Shown: one piece after another, positions 9,522 to 18,414 of the stretch
Position numbering within the stretch: the stretch's first letter is position 1
Layout: each line of letters opens with the position of its first letter
Source of the DNA: Chthonomonadales bacterium
GTDB lineage: Bacteria; Armatimonadota; Chthonomonadetes; Chthonomonadales; CAJBBX01
DNA: 44,118 bases
Direction: 5' to 3'
Assembly: GCA_012517255.1 (NCBI GenBank)
Contig: JAAYVH010000168.1
Location: 1-44,118, forward strand
Program-made: the position numbers and the translations under genes
Notes under the pieces: generated by a model
Seen by the model: the letters and a program-made list of their open reading frames with translations, nothing else
The model's database searches: none
What the model was told of the DNA's origin: nothing

Positions 9522-10459
9522 GAGTGCAGTGGATCGCTGTTCAGGACTGGTTGAGAGTCGTCGAATCGGCGGATCGAAGGACGCCATCCGAGATCACGCA
9601 GTCTACCCAAGTACCACTCGGGCGTCAACTCGTCGGGTCGGCGACCCGAGAGAACCACAAGCACGGCCTCCATCACATTGGTGGCGAAGGCCTCGCCTGC
9701 TATCTCGGGCGTTGTGGTCACCAGCATCCGAACACCGCGGCGCTTGAGCAGTTCAACCTCGGCGGCGCGACTGGACTGGGTCAACACGACTTTGCCGTCC
9801 AGGCGTTCGGGCATGTTCCGCCGGATGATGTGCCAGTCCCCTGCCACCACGTCCGCGCGCTCAAAGAAGCGCGGAAAGCGCGGCACGGTCTGCTCCTGTT
9901 TGGCGCCCGTGGGATAGAGCCACTCGATCGGCACGCGAACCACCAGCGGAAGCGCGATTCTGGCCAGTACCTGCAGCGTCCTCCACGACCGGATGGGCAC
10001 CGGAATGCCCAGACCGTAGATCAGGTCGCCGAAGACGATGGAACGCGCTCGGGCGGCCAGCGCCTCAGCCATGCCGAACCGGTCAACGGCGGCAACGAGC
10101 AGCACTGCGATGTTCCCGAACGGCACGATACCCTTCTCATCGAGGTACCGAACCGTTTCCCGTTCCAGCGTGTGCTTGAGGCCGCTTCCGTCCACCCACG
10201 GCGTGGCCCTCGCACCCTCCATGAGTCGGAGAGTCTCCCTGAATGCGTAGCGGCGCGTTCCGGCGTGAAGGTAGGCATCCGTCCCTCCCACGCCGAAGCA
10301 GTCAACCCGGCCATCGAGTTCTGCCACCAGCCGCGCAAACCGTCGCTTGTCGCCGTCGGTACCGATGCGTTCGATCCGGATTTCCTCGCCGCCTATCGTG
10401 GTAACGGCCGACTTATCCCGTTTCGACGTGCCAAGGCTGATGCTCACAACCCTTTTCAT
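9518..10459 (-). CDS. Family often annotated 'quinate 5-dehydrogenase'; function uncertain
   Basis: MKRVVSISLGTSKRDKSAVTTIGGEEIRIERIGTDGD, VDCFGVGGTDAYLHAG, NVMEAVLVVLSGR; ATG at 10459 overlaps upstream TAA (TAATG). The longer ORF start at 10690 is rejected. Confidence 0.7.
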   Translation of the reverse strand: MKRVVSISLGTSKRDKSAVTTIGGEEIRIERIGTDGDKRRFARLVAELDGRVDCFGVGGTDAYLHAGTRRYAFRETLRLMEGARATPWVDGSGLKHTLERETVRYLDEKGIVPFGNIAVLLVAAVDRFGMAEALAARARSIVFGDLIYGLGIPVPIRSWRTLQVLARIALPLVVRVPIEWLYPTGAKQEQTVPRFPRFFERADVVAGDWHIIRRNMPERLDGKVVLTQSSRAAEVELLKRRGVRMLVTTTPEIAGEAFATNVMEAVLVVLSGRRPDELTPEWYLGRLRDLGWRPSIRRFDDSQPVLNSDPLHS

Positions 10460-12912
10460 TAGGTCGCCTCCATCGCCGTGGTAAGGAGGTAGTGGACGCC
10501 CGCGACGACCACCACGACCTCTTCCACCGTGCACGGGCCCGTCGAAGCCAACTGACGCGCGTGGTCGAGCATCTCGCCGACCGGCCCCCAGTGGCGCGGG
10601 ATCTTCGCCAGTATCTCGCCCGCACGGCTGAGATCGCCCTCGCCGAAGGCCTCCGCCGCCGACTGCGCCAGTTTGCTTCGGCGTCTCCATCCGAAGTCGG
10701 TATCGTCCTTACGGCGCACGCCCAACTCCCGTATCATCCGCACGACGGCGAGGTCCTGATCCATCGCCCCGGAGGCAAGAACGCGGTACACACGCTGATC
10801 GCCAAGCAACACGCCGATTGCACTGGCGATCTGCTTGCGGGCCACATCATTCGTCGTGGCCCGCAGGCTGGCGTACATTGCAGGTAAAGCGGATACGCGT
10901 CCGGTGGCCGCAAGGGCGAACGCGCCATGCACGAGCACCGTGGGATCTGCCTCCTTGCGATATGCGGCTTCCACGCTGCCTCCAACGCTCGCGTCCCCGA
11001 GCTCGCCGATAGCGTCATAGACTGCGCTCCTGATGCCCCGCTGCTCATGGGTCAGCAGGTCGACCAGGCGCATGGCAGTCTCGTGATCGCCGCAGTGGCC
11101 GAGGGCCTCGACGAACGTTTGCGCCTCGTCCCACTCGCGCCGCTCCAGAGCCCGCTCCAGCGCCACGGTCAGATCATGCGCACGGGCGCGATCCCCGATC
11201 CTCGCCAGAGCGCGCGCCGCCGCCCCGCGCATTTCGCTGTTATCGGAGTCGAGCAATCTCGCAAGATGCGCCGATGACTCGGGTCCGCCGATCCGACCCA
11301 ACGCCTCGGCTGCTTCGAGCGCCACCGAGGGGGATGGATCCTCGAGTCGCTCGACCAGTGCTCGCACAGCGCTCGCGTCACCGATCTCTCCGAGCGCTCG
11401 GGCGGCCTCGCGCCTAACGCGGTGGCTCGGATCGTTCAATGCCTGCGTCAGCTCCTGCACAGCGAGGGACAGCCGGGAGGCGCTCAGGGCATTCACGGCC
11501 TTCCGGCGCTCCGTCTCGGTCTGCCCACGCTGCAGCCGTTGCATCTGAATGAGACTCGACACACGGACGGCGCCGAGCTGGCCAAGTACCTCCGATGCGC
11601 TGGCAGCGCTCGACGCTGGCAGAGCCCGAACCAGCGGCAGGGTTACGATCCTGGTGACGGCATTGATCGCGAAGAGCATGTGATAGGCGTTCATGCTGAC
11701 CCCTAGAACCGAGACGGGATGCTGCCGCAGGCCCTCGATGATCAGACCGCCGGCGATGGGAGCCAGCCCGCCTGCGAGCCCCGTGATCGCCGACAGAGCT
11801 CCCACATAGACGCTTCGGCCTTCGGATGGCGTGGCCTCTATCACGACGTTGAACTGCAGCAGTCCGACTCCCGCCCACATCACGCCGCCCATAAGGTTGC
11901 CCAGTATCAGGATGACCAGCGTGGTCACCATCGCGTCAGGACGAGCCGCAACCCATGGCAGTGGCGCCGCTGACACACCGACCACGGCGATGATGAGAAG
12001 CGGCCGATTGCCGAACCGGTCCGCTAGATACCCCCACAGAGGCATGGAGGCCAGCGCCGCCAGCGATGCCGCCGCGCCCAGCACCTGCAACCACATGTAG
12101 GACAACTTGAGTTCCTGCAGAGCGTACACGGTGTAGAACGGCGCCGCGAGGAACTGCCCCACGGCAAACAGGCCGCCGAACCACAGCACCTTCCGGAAAC
12201 CTGCATCCCTGAGCGGGGCGCGGTAGGCCGCCAACATTCCGGAAGCTCCGTGCGCCCCTTCGTGAAGGACCTTGGCCATCGGAGGCTCGGGAGTGCGCAA
12301 CAGCAGCGCGAAGCTGATCAGCCCAAACACCACTGCCACGCCGAACAGCACCGCGAATCCTGCAGGCTCCGACACCCACCCCCTGGCAACGGCACGATCA
12401 AGGAACCACGCGGGGGGCAGCGACGCTGCCATGGTGGTGAGGCCGGCGAGCATGTTCCTCCGCCCGAAGTAGCGCCCCCGATGGTCGGCCGGCACGAGAT
12501 CAGACAGCCAGGATGTGAAGGCTGGCACAGGAACCTGTATGGCGACGCTCGAAAGCGTCAGCAGGACCACAAAGCCAATCAGGCGCAGCTCGCCTGACAG
12601 AACCCAGGGCAGAAGCAGGATCGGGAGCCAGAGCGTTCTGGCGATCAGAGAGAACCACGCCGTGAGCGCCTTGCGCTCGCCCAGGCGTTCGACCAACAGC
12701 GATGAGCCGAGCTGTACAAGTGCCGCTATCGTTGGCACGGCCCCGATGACACCCATCCAGAAGCTGCTGGCGCCGAGCCATAGCGCGAAACCGGTCTGAA
12801 ACGCGCCGCCTGTCAGGGAGACATGGACCGTTGCCGCGACTGCCTCCAGGTTCGAGAGCTTCAGCGCCCGCAACGTCTCGAGGCGCGTCAGCGGCCGTCT
12901 GTCAGCGCCCAT
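10459..12912 (-). CDS. MFS transporter fused to C-terminal HEAT-like (PBS-lyase type) repeats
   Basis: Multiple TM segments, SWLSDLVPADHRGRYFGRRNML MFS loop; C-terminal repeats such as HRVRREAARALGEIGDASAVRALVERLEDPSPSVALEAAEALGRIGG. Confidence 0.88.
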   Translation of the reverse strand: MGADRRPLTRLETLRALKLSNLEAVAATVHVSLTGGAFQTGFALWLGASSFWMGVIGAVPTIAALVQLGSSLLVERLGERKALTAWFSLIARTLWLPILLLPWVLSGELRLIGFVVLLTLSSVAIQVPVPAFTSWLSDLVPADHRGRYFGRRNMLAGLTTMAASLPPAWFLDRAVARGWVSEPAGFAVLFGVAVVFGLISFALLLRTPEPPMAKVLHEGAHGASGMLAAYRAPLRDAGFRKVLWFGGLFAVGQFLAAPFYTVYALQELKLSYMWLQVLGAAASLAALASMPLWGYLADRFGNRPLLIIAVVGVSAAPLPWVAARPDAMVTTLVILILGNLMGGVMWAGVGLLQFNVVIEATPSEGRSVYVGALSAITGLAGGLAPIAGGLIIEGLRQHPVSVLGVSMNAYHMLFAINAVTRIVTLPLVRALPASSAASASEVLGQLGAVRVSSLIQMQRLQRGQTETERRKAVNALSASRLSLAVQELTQALNDPSHRVRREAARALGEIGDASAVRALVERLEDPSPSVALEAAEALGRIGGPESSAHLARLLDSDNSEMRGAAARALARIGDRARAHDLTVALERALERREWDEAQTFVEALGHCGDHETAMRLVDLLTHEQRGIRSAVYDAIGELGDASVGGSVEAAYRKEADPTVLVHGAFALAATGRVSALPAMYASLRATTNDVARKQIASAIGVLLGDQRVYRVLASGAMDQDLAVVRMIRELGVRRKDDTDFGWRRRSKLAQSAAEAFGEGDLSRAGEILAKIPRHWGPVGEMLDHARQLASTGPCTVEEVVVVVAGVHYLLTTAMEAT

Positions 12913-12923
12913 GTCGTGTGCCG

Positions 12924-14054
12924 TCAGAATACCAGCGGATCACGCCGCATGCCGATCCCGAGGAGCAAGCCGATCCCTGCCATCGTCACGATCAGGGAAC
13001 TGCCTCCGTAGGAAACAAGGGGCAAAGGCACGCCTGTCACCGGTCCGAGGCCTACATTCATCGCCATGTTGACAAGGCCGTGGAATGTGATCATGGAGAG
13101 TACGCCGGCCCCCACATTCCGGCCCAGCTCGTCTCCTGCATGGGCGACAAGGTGCCATCCCCTGAGCACGAGCGCTGCATACAGGACAACCGTGATGGTT
13201 GACAGCAGGAATCCGCCCTCCTCGGCGATGACCGTGAAGATGAAGTCCGTCTGGCGCTCGGGGATGAACTCGCCCTGTGATTGCGTGCCACGACCCAGAC
13301 CTTTGCCGAACACTCGCCCTGACCCGATCGCAATGCGCGCCTGGTTGACCTGATAGCCGGCGCCGCGCGGATCGTTCGAAGGGTTCACAAACACGAGCAG
13401 CCGCTGCAACTGATAGTCGCGCACAAAGCTCAGCTTCACCATCAGGCCGAAGAGCGCCACAGCGCAGAGGACCACCACCGCCAGATATCGGAGCGGGACA
13501 CCGGCAATGAACGCCATTCCGAACCAGATACCGCCGATGGCCAGCGTCGTGCCCAAATCCGGTTGCTTCAGGATCAATATGAGGGGCACGGCGATGTGCG
13601 CCAGACTGCGCACTACAGTCACCGGCCTGTCTATGCGCTCGCGGTACCGATAGAACAGTGTGGACAGCGTCAGAATGATGAACAGCTTGGCGAGTTCCGA
13701 CGGCTGCAAACGGAACTGACTGATGGCGAACCAACGCACAGAGCCCTTGGCCTCGTGCCCGGTGATCAGAACCGCTGCCAGCAACACGAGGTTCAGGACA
13801 TAGACCGCGCGGAGATGCCGTTGGAACCTCTCATGACCCAGCAGCGCCATGGAGACCATCACGATAAGCCCAACCAGCGCGAACGCAAGCTGCTTGCGGA
13901 AGTATGGCAGTGCGCCATCCACCTCGATGGTGTGGAGGGCTGCCAGACCGAGCGCCGTGATGCTGAGCGTCAGCAGCGCCAGCGGAACATCGAAGCGCTT
14001 GGTTAGGCGACGATCTAGAAACGCAGTAGCGGCAGGGACGGTCATGGCTTTCAT
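12924..14054 (-). CDS. rodA: RodA/FtsW/SpoVE (SEDS) family protein, likely RodA
   Basis: QFRLQPSELAKL, KGLGRGTQSQGEFIPERQTDFIFTVIAEEGG, VTGVPLPLVSYGGSS SEDS hallmarks. Confidence 0.92.
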   Translation of the reverse strand: MKAMTVPAATAFLDRRLTKRFDVPLALLTLSITALGLAALHTIEVDGALPYFRKQLAFALVGLIVMVSMALLGHERFQRHLRAVYVLNLVLLAAVLITGHEAKGSVRWFAISQFRLQPSELAKLFIILTLSTLFYRYRERIDRPVTVVRSLAHIAVPLILILKQPDLGTTLAIGGIWFGMAFIAGVPLRYLAVVVLCAVALFGLMVKLSFVRDYQLQRLLVFVNPSNDPRGAGYQVNQARIAIGSGRVFGKGLGRGTQSQGEFIPERQTDFIFTVIAEEGGFLLSTITVVLYAALVLRGWHLVAHAGDELGRNVGAGVLSMITFHGLVNMAMNVGLGPVTGVPLPLVSYGGSSLIVTMAGIGLLLGIGMRRDPLVF

Positions 14055-14124
14055 TGCAGTATATCCTCTGAGGCTGCCCGGATGGCCGTCCGGTCCGCGC
14101 CCACGAGCTGACTGCCATCCTCGT

Positions 14125-14154
14125 TTGACGGTGCTCAGCGGCCATGGGTATACT
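14125..14154 (+). promoter_or_regulatory. Sigma70-like promoter for secA
   Basis: TTGACG (14125-14130), 18 bp spacer, TATACT (14149-14154). Confidence 0.6.
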
Positions 14155-14165
14155 CAGCGCAGTTC

Positions 14166-14202
14166 CGGCCGCCGGTCCCCCCACAATCGGGGTCGGTGGC
14201 CG
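14166..14202 (+). promoter_or_regulatory. Strong leader hairpin upstream of secA
   Basis: CGGCCGCCGGTCCCC / CGGGGTCGGTGGCCG with G-U pairs; second small hairpin CCCCATTCATCGGGG at 14213-14227. Confidence 0.45.
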
Positions 14203-14248
14203 TTTGGGTGTTCCCCATTCATCGGGGTCACATTGAGGGTCCAAGCAT

Positions 14249-17200
14249 ATGACCGCATTCCTGCGTCGCATATTCGACAGCAACGAGAAGGATATCGCCC
14301 GTTATCGGGGTGCGGTCGAACGCATCAACGCGTTAGAGCCTCAGATCGAGAAGCTCAGCAACCACCAGCTCCGGGATCGAACGGATGAACTGCGCGCCCA
14401 CGTCCAACGTGAATGGGCGGCCAAGCTCGAGGCGCTCAATCGGGACGGAGTGCTCGAATCCGAGCGGAAGGACAAGGTCCGGCGTGCTCTGGACCAGGTG
14501 CTGGACGCGGTTCTGCCGGAAGCCTTCGCCATCGTCCGGGAGGCCGCAAAGAGAACCCTGGGCCAGCGGCACTACGATGTGCAGCTCATCGGCGGCATGG
14601 TGGCACACGACGGACGCATTGCAGAACTGAAAACGGGTGAGGGCAAGACCCTCATGGCGACGCTGCCGCTCTACCTGAACGCCCTCGCAGGCCGAGGCGC
14701 ACACCTTGTGACTGCCAACGACTACCTGAGCAAAGTGGGCGCCGTCTGGATGGGCCCGATCTATCATCTGCTGGGCATGAGCGTGGGGATCATCCAGGGT
14801 CAGAGCCCCGAGACAGGCGACGAGGGCGGCAGTTATATCTACGATCCGGCTTACGAGGATCCAGACCCTCGGTTCACTTTCTGCAGGCGGATCACCAGGC
14901 GAGAGGCGTACGCCTGCGACGTGACCTACGGCACCAATAACGAGTTCGGCTTCGACTATTTGCGCGATAACATGGCGTTCCATCGCGACAGTCTCGTCAT
15001 GCGAGACCTGCACTACGCGATCGTGGACGAAGTGGACAGCATCCTCATTGATGAGGCGCGGACGCCGCTCATCATCTCGGGCTTCGTCGAGCAGGACACA
15101 AGCCTCTACTACAAAGTGGACCGCGTGGTGCGCCAGTTGCGCAGAGGCAAGGACGCCACTACACAAGCCGAACGAGACGACCCGGACCACGATCGGAACA
15201 ACCCCAACATCCACTACCTGGTGGACGAGAAACAGAAGACGGTCTCGCCGACGGACGCGGGCATAGCTCGCATAGAGGCAATGCTGGGCGTTCGCAACCT
15301 GGCCGACGATCCCCAGATGATGCACTACGTCACGGCTGCTATGAAGGCGCATGCGCTGTTCAAGAAGGACATTGACTACGTCGTGCGTGACGGCGAGATC
15401 ATCATTGTGGATGAGTTCACGGGCCGGCTAATGTTCGGCCGGCGGTACTCCGACGGTCTCCATCAAGCGATCGAGGCCAAGGAAGACGTAGAGATCAAGC
15501 ATGAGTCGCAGACCCTGGCGACGATCACGTTCCAGAACCTGTTCCGCCTGTACCTGAAACTGGCGGGCATGACGGGTACGGCGAAGACCGAGGAAGACGA
15601 GTTCCGGAAGATCTACGGGCTCGACGTGGTGGTGGTGCCGACGCACCGCCCGATGATCCGCAAAGACCATCCGGACGTGATCTACAAGTACGCGGAGCAC
15701 AAGTACCGGGGAATCGCGGCGGAGATCCTCCGCCTGTACGCGCTGCAGCAGCCTGTACTCGTGGGCACCCGGTCCATCGAGATGTCGGAGCGTGTCTCGG
15801 GCCGCATCACCTACGATCGTCTGCAGGTTCTGTGCATGATCTCGCTGATCCGACGAAGGCTCGAGGCGTCCAAGCTCGACCGGGCAAAGAAGGACTCGTA
15901 CACCGCCCTTCTCAACCAGGATCTGGATACGCTGACGCTGGGCAAGCTGGCCCCGCTGGTTCGCGAGTTCGGGATGGAACCCGACCCGCTCGCAGAGGCC
16001 AATCTGCGCGAGATTGCCGAGATGCTGGGTCTCGAAACCGACGAAGAGACTCTGGACAATCTCGATGAGGCCCTGCGGCACGGCATACCGCACAACATCC
16101 TGAACGCCAAGTACCACGAGAAGGAAGCTGTCATCATCGCGCAGGCCGGTCGCAAGGGCGCCGTCACCATTGCGACGAACATGGCGGGCCGAGGCGTCGA
16201 CATCCTGCTGGGCGGAAAGCCCGTCGGCGACGAGGATCAGCAAGCCAGCAAGGATGCCGGTCCTTCCGCCGCTCCGTCCGAAGGCGACGAAGAACCTGGC
16301 GGCGCAGAGGATCAGACTGAGCCTGAACTGTCCTATCGCCGCGGCGGCAAACCGTCGGTGCTCGACTCCGTAGCATTGCAGACGCCCGAGGAATATCAGA
16401 AGGCGGCGGACGAGGTGCGGCGACTAGGGGGCTTGTTCATCCTCGGCACGGAGCGACATGAGAGCCGGCGCATAGACAACCAGTTGCGCGGACGTTCCGG
16501 CCGACAGGGTGACCCGGGCGAAAGCCGCTTCTTCGTCTCGCTCGAGGATGAGCTCTGGCGGCTGTTCGGCGATCGGAGCCAGCACCCGCTCCTGCGGACC
16601 TGGCCCGACGATCAGGCTATGGACGCGAAGATACTTTCGCGCATGATCGAACGCGCTCAGAAGAAGGTCGAAGAGCACCACTTCGAGATCAGGAAGCACG
16701 TGCTCAAGTACGACGACGTGATGAACAAGCAGCGCGAAGTGATCTATGCCGAGCGGCGGCGCATTCTCGAAGGCGCAGACCTGCGCGAAACGATCATCGG
16801 CTTCCTGCATGAGGTGGTGCGCAACGCGGTGGCGATGTTCTGCCCCGACACGCAGTCCGGTCTCGAATGGGACCTCGACGGCCTCTACAAGGGGCTGGAC
16901 GAGTACTTCCCGCTGTCGCTGGCCGCTAGCCGACGCGACCTCGACGGCAAGAGCCGGGCGGAGCTCGAAGAGTTTCTGATCCAGCTCATCACGGCTGCCT
17001 ATGAGGCGAAAGAGGCCGAGATCAACGAGGCGGTGGGTGATCCGGAGGCGATGCGCAATCTCGAGCGCCAGGTGGCGCTGGACCGGATCAACCAGAAGTG
17101 GATGGAACACCTCGCGAACATGGACTACCTGCGCGAGGGCATCAACCTGCGTGGTTACGGCCAGCAGGATCCGCTCGTCGTGTACAACAAAGAGGCCTTC

Positions 17201-17443
17201 CAGATGTTCGAGGACATGCAGCACTCGATCCAGGATGAGATCGCGCGCTACATGTTCCGGGTGCAGTTCGTTCAGCAACAGCAGCCCCGCCGGCACTATC
17301 AGGTGTTCGAAGAGGGAGCCGGCGGCGAGCCCGCATCTGGTGGAGGACGCGGCACGGCAGTGCGAACGCGCAAGCTGGGACGCAACGATCCCTGTCATTG
17401 CGGTAGCGGCAAGAAGTACAAGCATTGCCACTACCCGGACTAG
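14249..17443 (+). CDS. secA: Preprotein translocase subunit SecA, 1064 aa, with internal insertions and SEC-C zinc-binding tail
   Basis: MVAHDGRIAELKTGEGKTLMATLPLYLNAL, YGTNNEFGFDYLRDNM, TNMAGRGVDILLGG, GTERHESRRIDNQLRGRSGRQGDPG, C-terminal CHCGSGKKYKHCH. Confidence 0.98.
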   Translation: MTAFLRRIFDSNEKDIARYRGAVERINALEPQIEKLSNHQLRDRTDELRAHVQREWAAKLEALNRDGVLESERKDKVRRALDQVLDAVLPEAFAIVREAAKRTLGQRHYDVQLIGGMVAHDGRIAELKTGEGKTLMATLPLYLNALAGRGAHLVTANDYLSKVGAVWMGPIYHLLGMSVGIIQGQSPETGDEGGSYIYDPAYEDPDPRFTFCRRITRREAYACDVTYGTNNEFGFDYLRDNMAFHRDSLVMRDLHYAIVDEVDSILIDEARTPLIISGFVEQDTSLYYKVDRVVRQLRRGKDATTQAERDDPDHDRNNPNIHYLVDEKQKTVSPTDAGIARIEAMLGVRNLADDPQMMHYVTAAMKAHALFKKDIDYVVRDGEIIIVDEFTGRLMFGRRYSDGLHQAIEAKEDVEIKHESQTLATITFQNLFRLYLKLAGMTGTAKTEEDEFRKIYGLDVVVVPTHRPMIRKDHPDVIYKYAEHKYRGIAAEILRLYALQQPVLVGTRSIEMSERVSGRITYDRLQVLCMISLIRRRLEASKLDRAKKDSYTALLNQDLDTLTLGKLAPLVREFGMEPDPLAEANLREIAEMLGLETDEETLDNLDEALRHGIPHNILNAKYHEKEAVIIAQAGRKGAVTIATNMAGRGVDILLGGKPVGDEDQQASKDAGPSAAPSEGDEEPGGAEDQTEPELSYRRGGKPSVLDSVALQTPEEYQKAADEVRRLGGLFILGTERHESRRIDNQLRGRSGRQGDPGESRFFVSLEDELWRLFGDRSQHPLLRTWPDDQAMDAKILSRMIERAQKKVEEHHFEIRKHVLKYDDVMNKQREVIYAERRRILEGADLRETIIGFLHEVVRNAVAMFCPDTQSGLEWDLDGLYKGLDEYFPLSLAASRRDLDGKSRAELEEFLIQLITAAYEAKEAEINEAVGDPEAMRNLERQVALDRINQKWMEHLANMDYLREGINLRGYGQQDPLVVYNKEAFQMFEDMQHSIQDEIARYMFRVQFVQQQQPRRHYQVFEEGAGGEPASGGGRGTAVRTRKLGRNDPCHCGSGKKYKHCHYPD

Positions 17444-17451
17444 CCGTCGAA

Positions 17452-18354
17452 ATGGTGCTTGGTCCCGGCGACCATCCGACCGTCTATTCCCCGGTGCACG
17501 TTGCGCCCGGAGGCGCGCGCTACCTGACGCATCCGGGTGTCGTGACGCTCGCTCGTCCCAACGTTGCAGCGCCCCATTCCGCCATAGGTGACGCCACGAT
17601 CGAGCAGTTCCTGAGCGGCTTCGATGATTCACTCGGGTTTCGCTCGTCTCTGCAGGATCCCGTGGAGCTTCCGCCAGCGGCAGCGCTCTGCAAAGTCGCT
17701 GGCCAGTTGTGCTACATGTCGTTCGGGCCGAAGCGCACGACCAACGCCGAAGCGGCCCGGTACTTTGCCAACATCCGGGGCTCCGGCCACGGGTCGGTAC
17801 TGGAGCATGCGACGTTCACGTTCCTCTGCTATGGCATCTCCAGAAGCGTAACCCACGAGCTCGTGCGGCACCGGGCAGGATTCGCCTTTTCCCAGGTCAG
17901 TCAGCGGTATGTCTCGGCACAGACGCTCCGATTCGTCGAACGTCCTGAGTTCAGGGAGACTCCCGAGCTCCATCGAGACTTCGAAGCGCGCATTGACGAG
18001 ACGGCACGGCGTCATGCGCTGCTCGAGCAACAGCTAGCGGAGCTGCAGCTTCAGGGCTCCGAGGCGCTGGCCGCCCAGGGCAGGACCGCGCGGCGCAAGC
18101 GCATCCAACAGGCAGCCAGGGCCTTGCTTCCCAACGAGACGGAAGCCCCGGTCGTCGTCACGGCGAACGTCAGGGCCTGGCGTCACTTCATCGAGGCGCG
18201 CGCCAACGAGCATGCCGACGTCGAGATCCGCATGCTCGCCTATGCGATCTACCTGTGCCTGCGGCACATGGAACCCCTGCTCTTCGGCGACTACGATGAG
18301 ACCAAACTGCCTGACGGCACGACGGCGGTCTCGACAGCTACGCCGAAGGTCTAG
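17452..18354 (+). CDS. thyX: FAD-dependent thymidylate synthase ThyX
   Basis: ThyX signature RHRAGFAFSQVSQRY; GHGSVLEHATFTF. Confidence 0.93.
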   Translation: MVLGPGDHPTVYSPVHVAPGGARYLTHPGVVTLARPNVAAPHSAIGDATIEQFLSGFDDSLGFRSSLQDPVELPPAAALCKVAGQLCYMSFGPKRTTNAEAARYFANIRGSGHGSVLEHATFTFLCYGISRSVTHELVRHRAGFAFSQVSQRYVSAQTLRFVERPEFRETPELHRDFEARIDETARRHALLEQQLAELQLQGSEALAAQGRTARRKRIQQAARALLPNETEAPVVVTANVRAWRHFIEARANEHADVEIRMLAYAIYLCLRHMEPLLFGDYDETKLPDGTTAVSTATPKV

Positions 18355-18414
18355 GGCGCGGCATCCTGCCAGCCAACCGCGGCTGCCATAGGCCGCACAC
18401 GGAGGCCTCTCGGA

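Noticed and set aside
10460-10690. N-terminal extension of the quinate-type ORF (METPKQTGAVGGGG...)
   Set aside because: Out-of-frame translation of the MFS-HEAT C-terminus; the MKRVVSISLG start gives a clean TAATG junction.
16424-17632. 402-aa minus-strand ORF
   Set aside because: Antisense shadow of secA/thyX.
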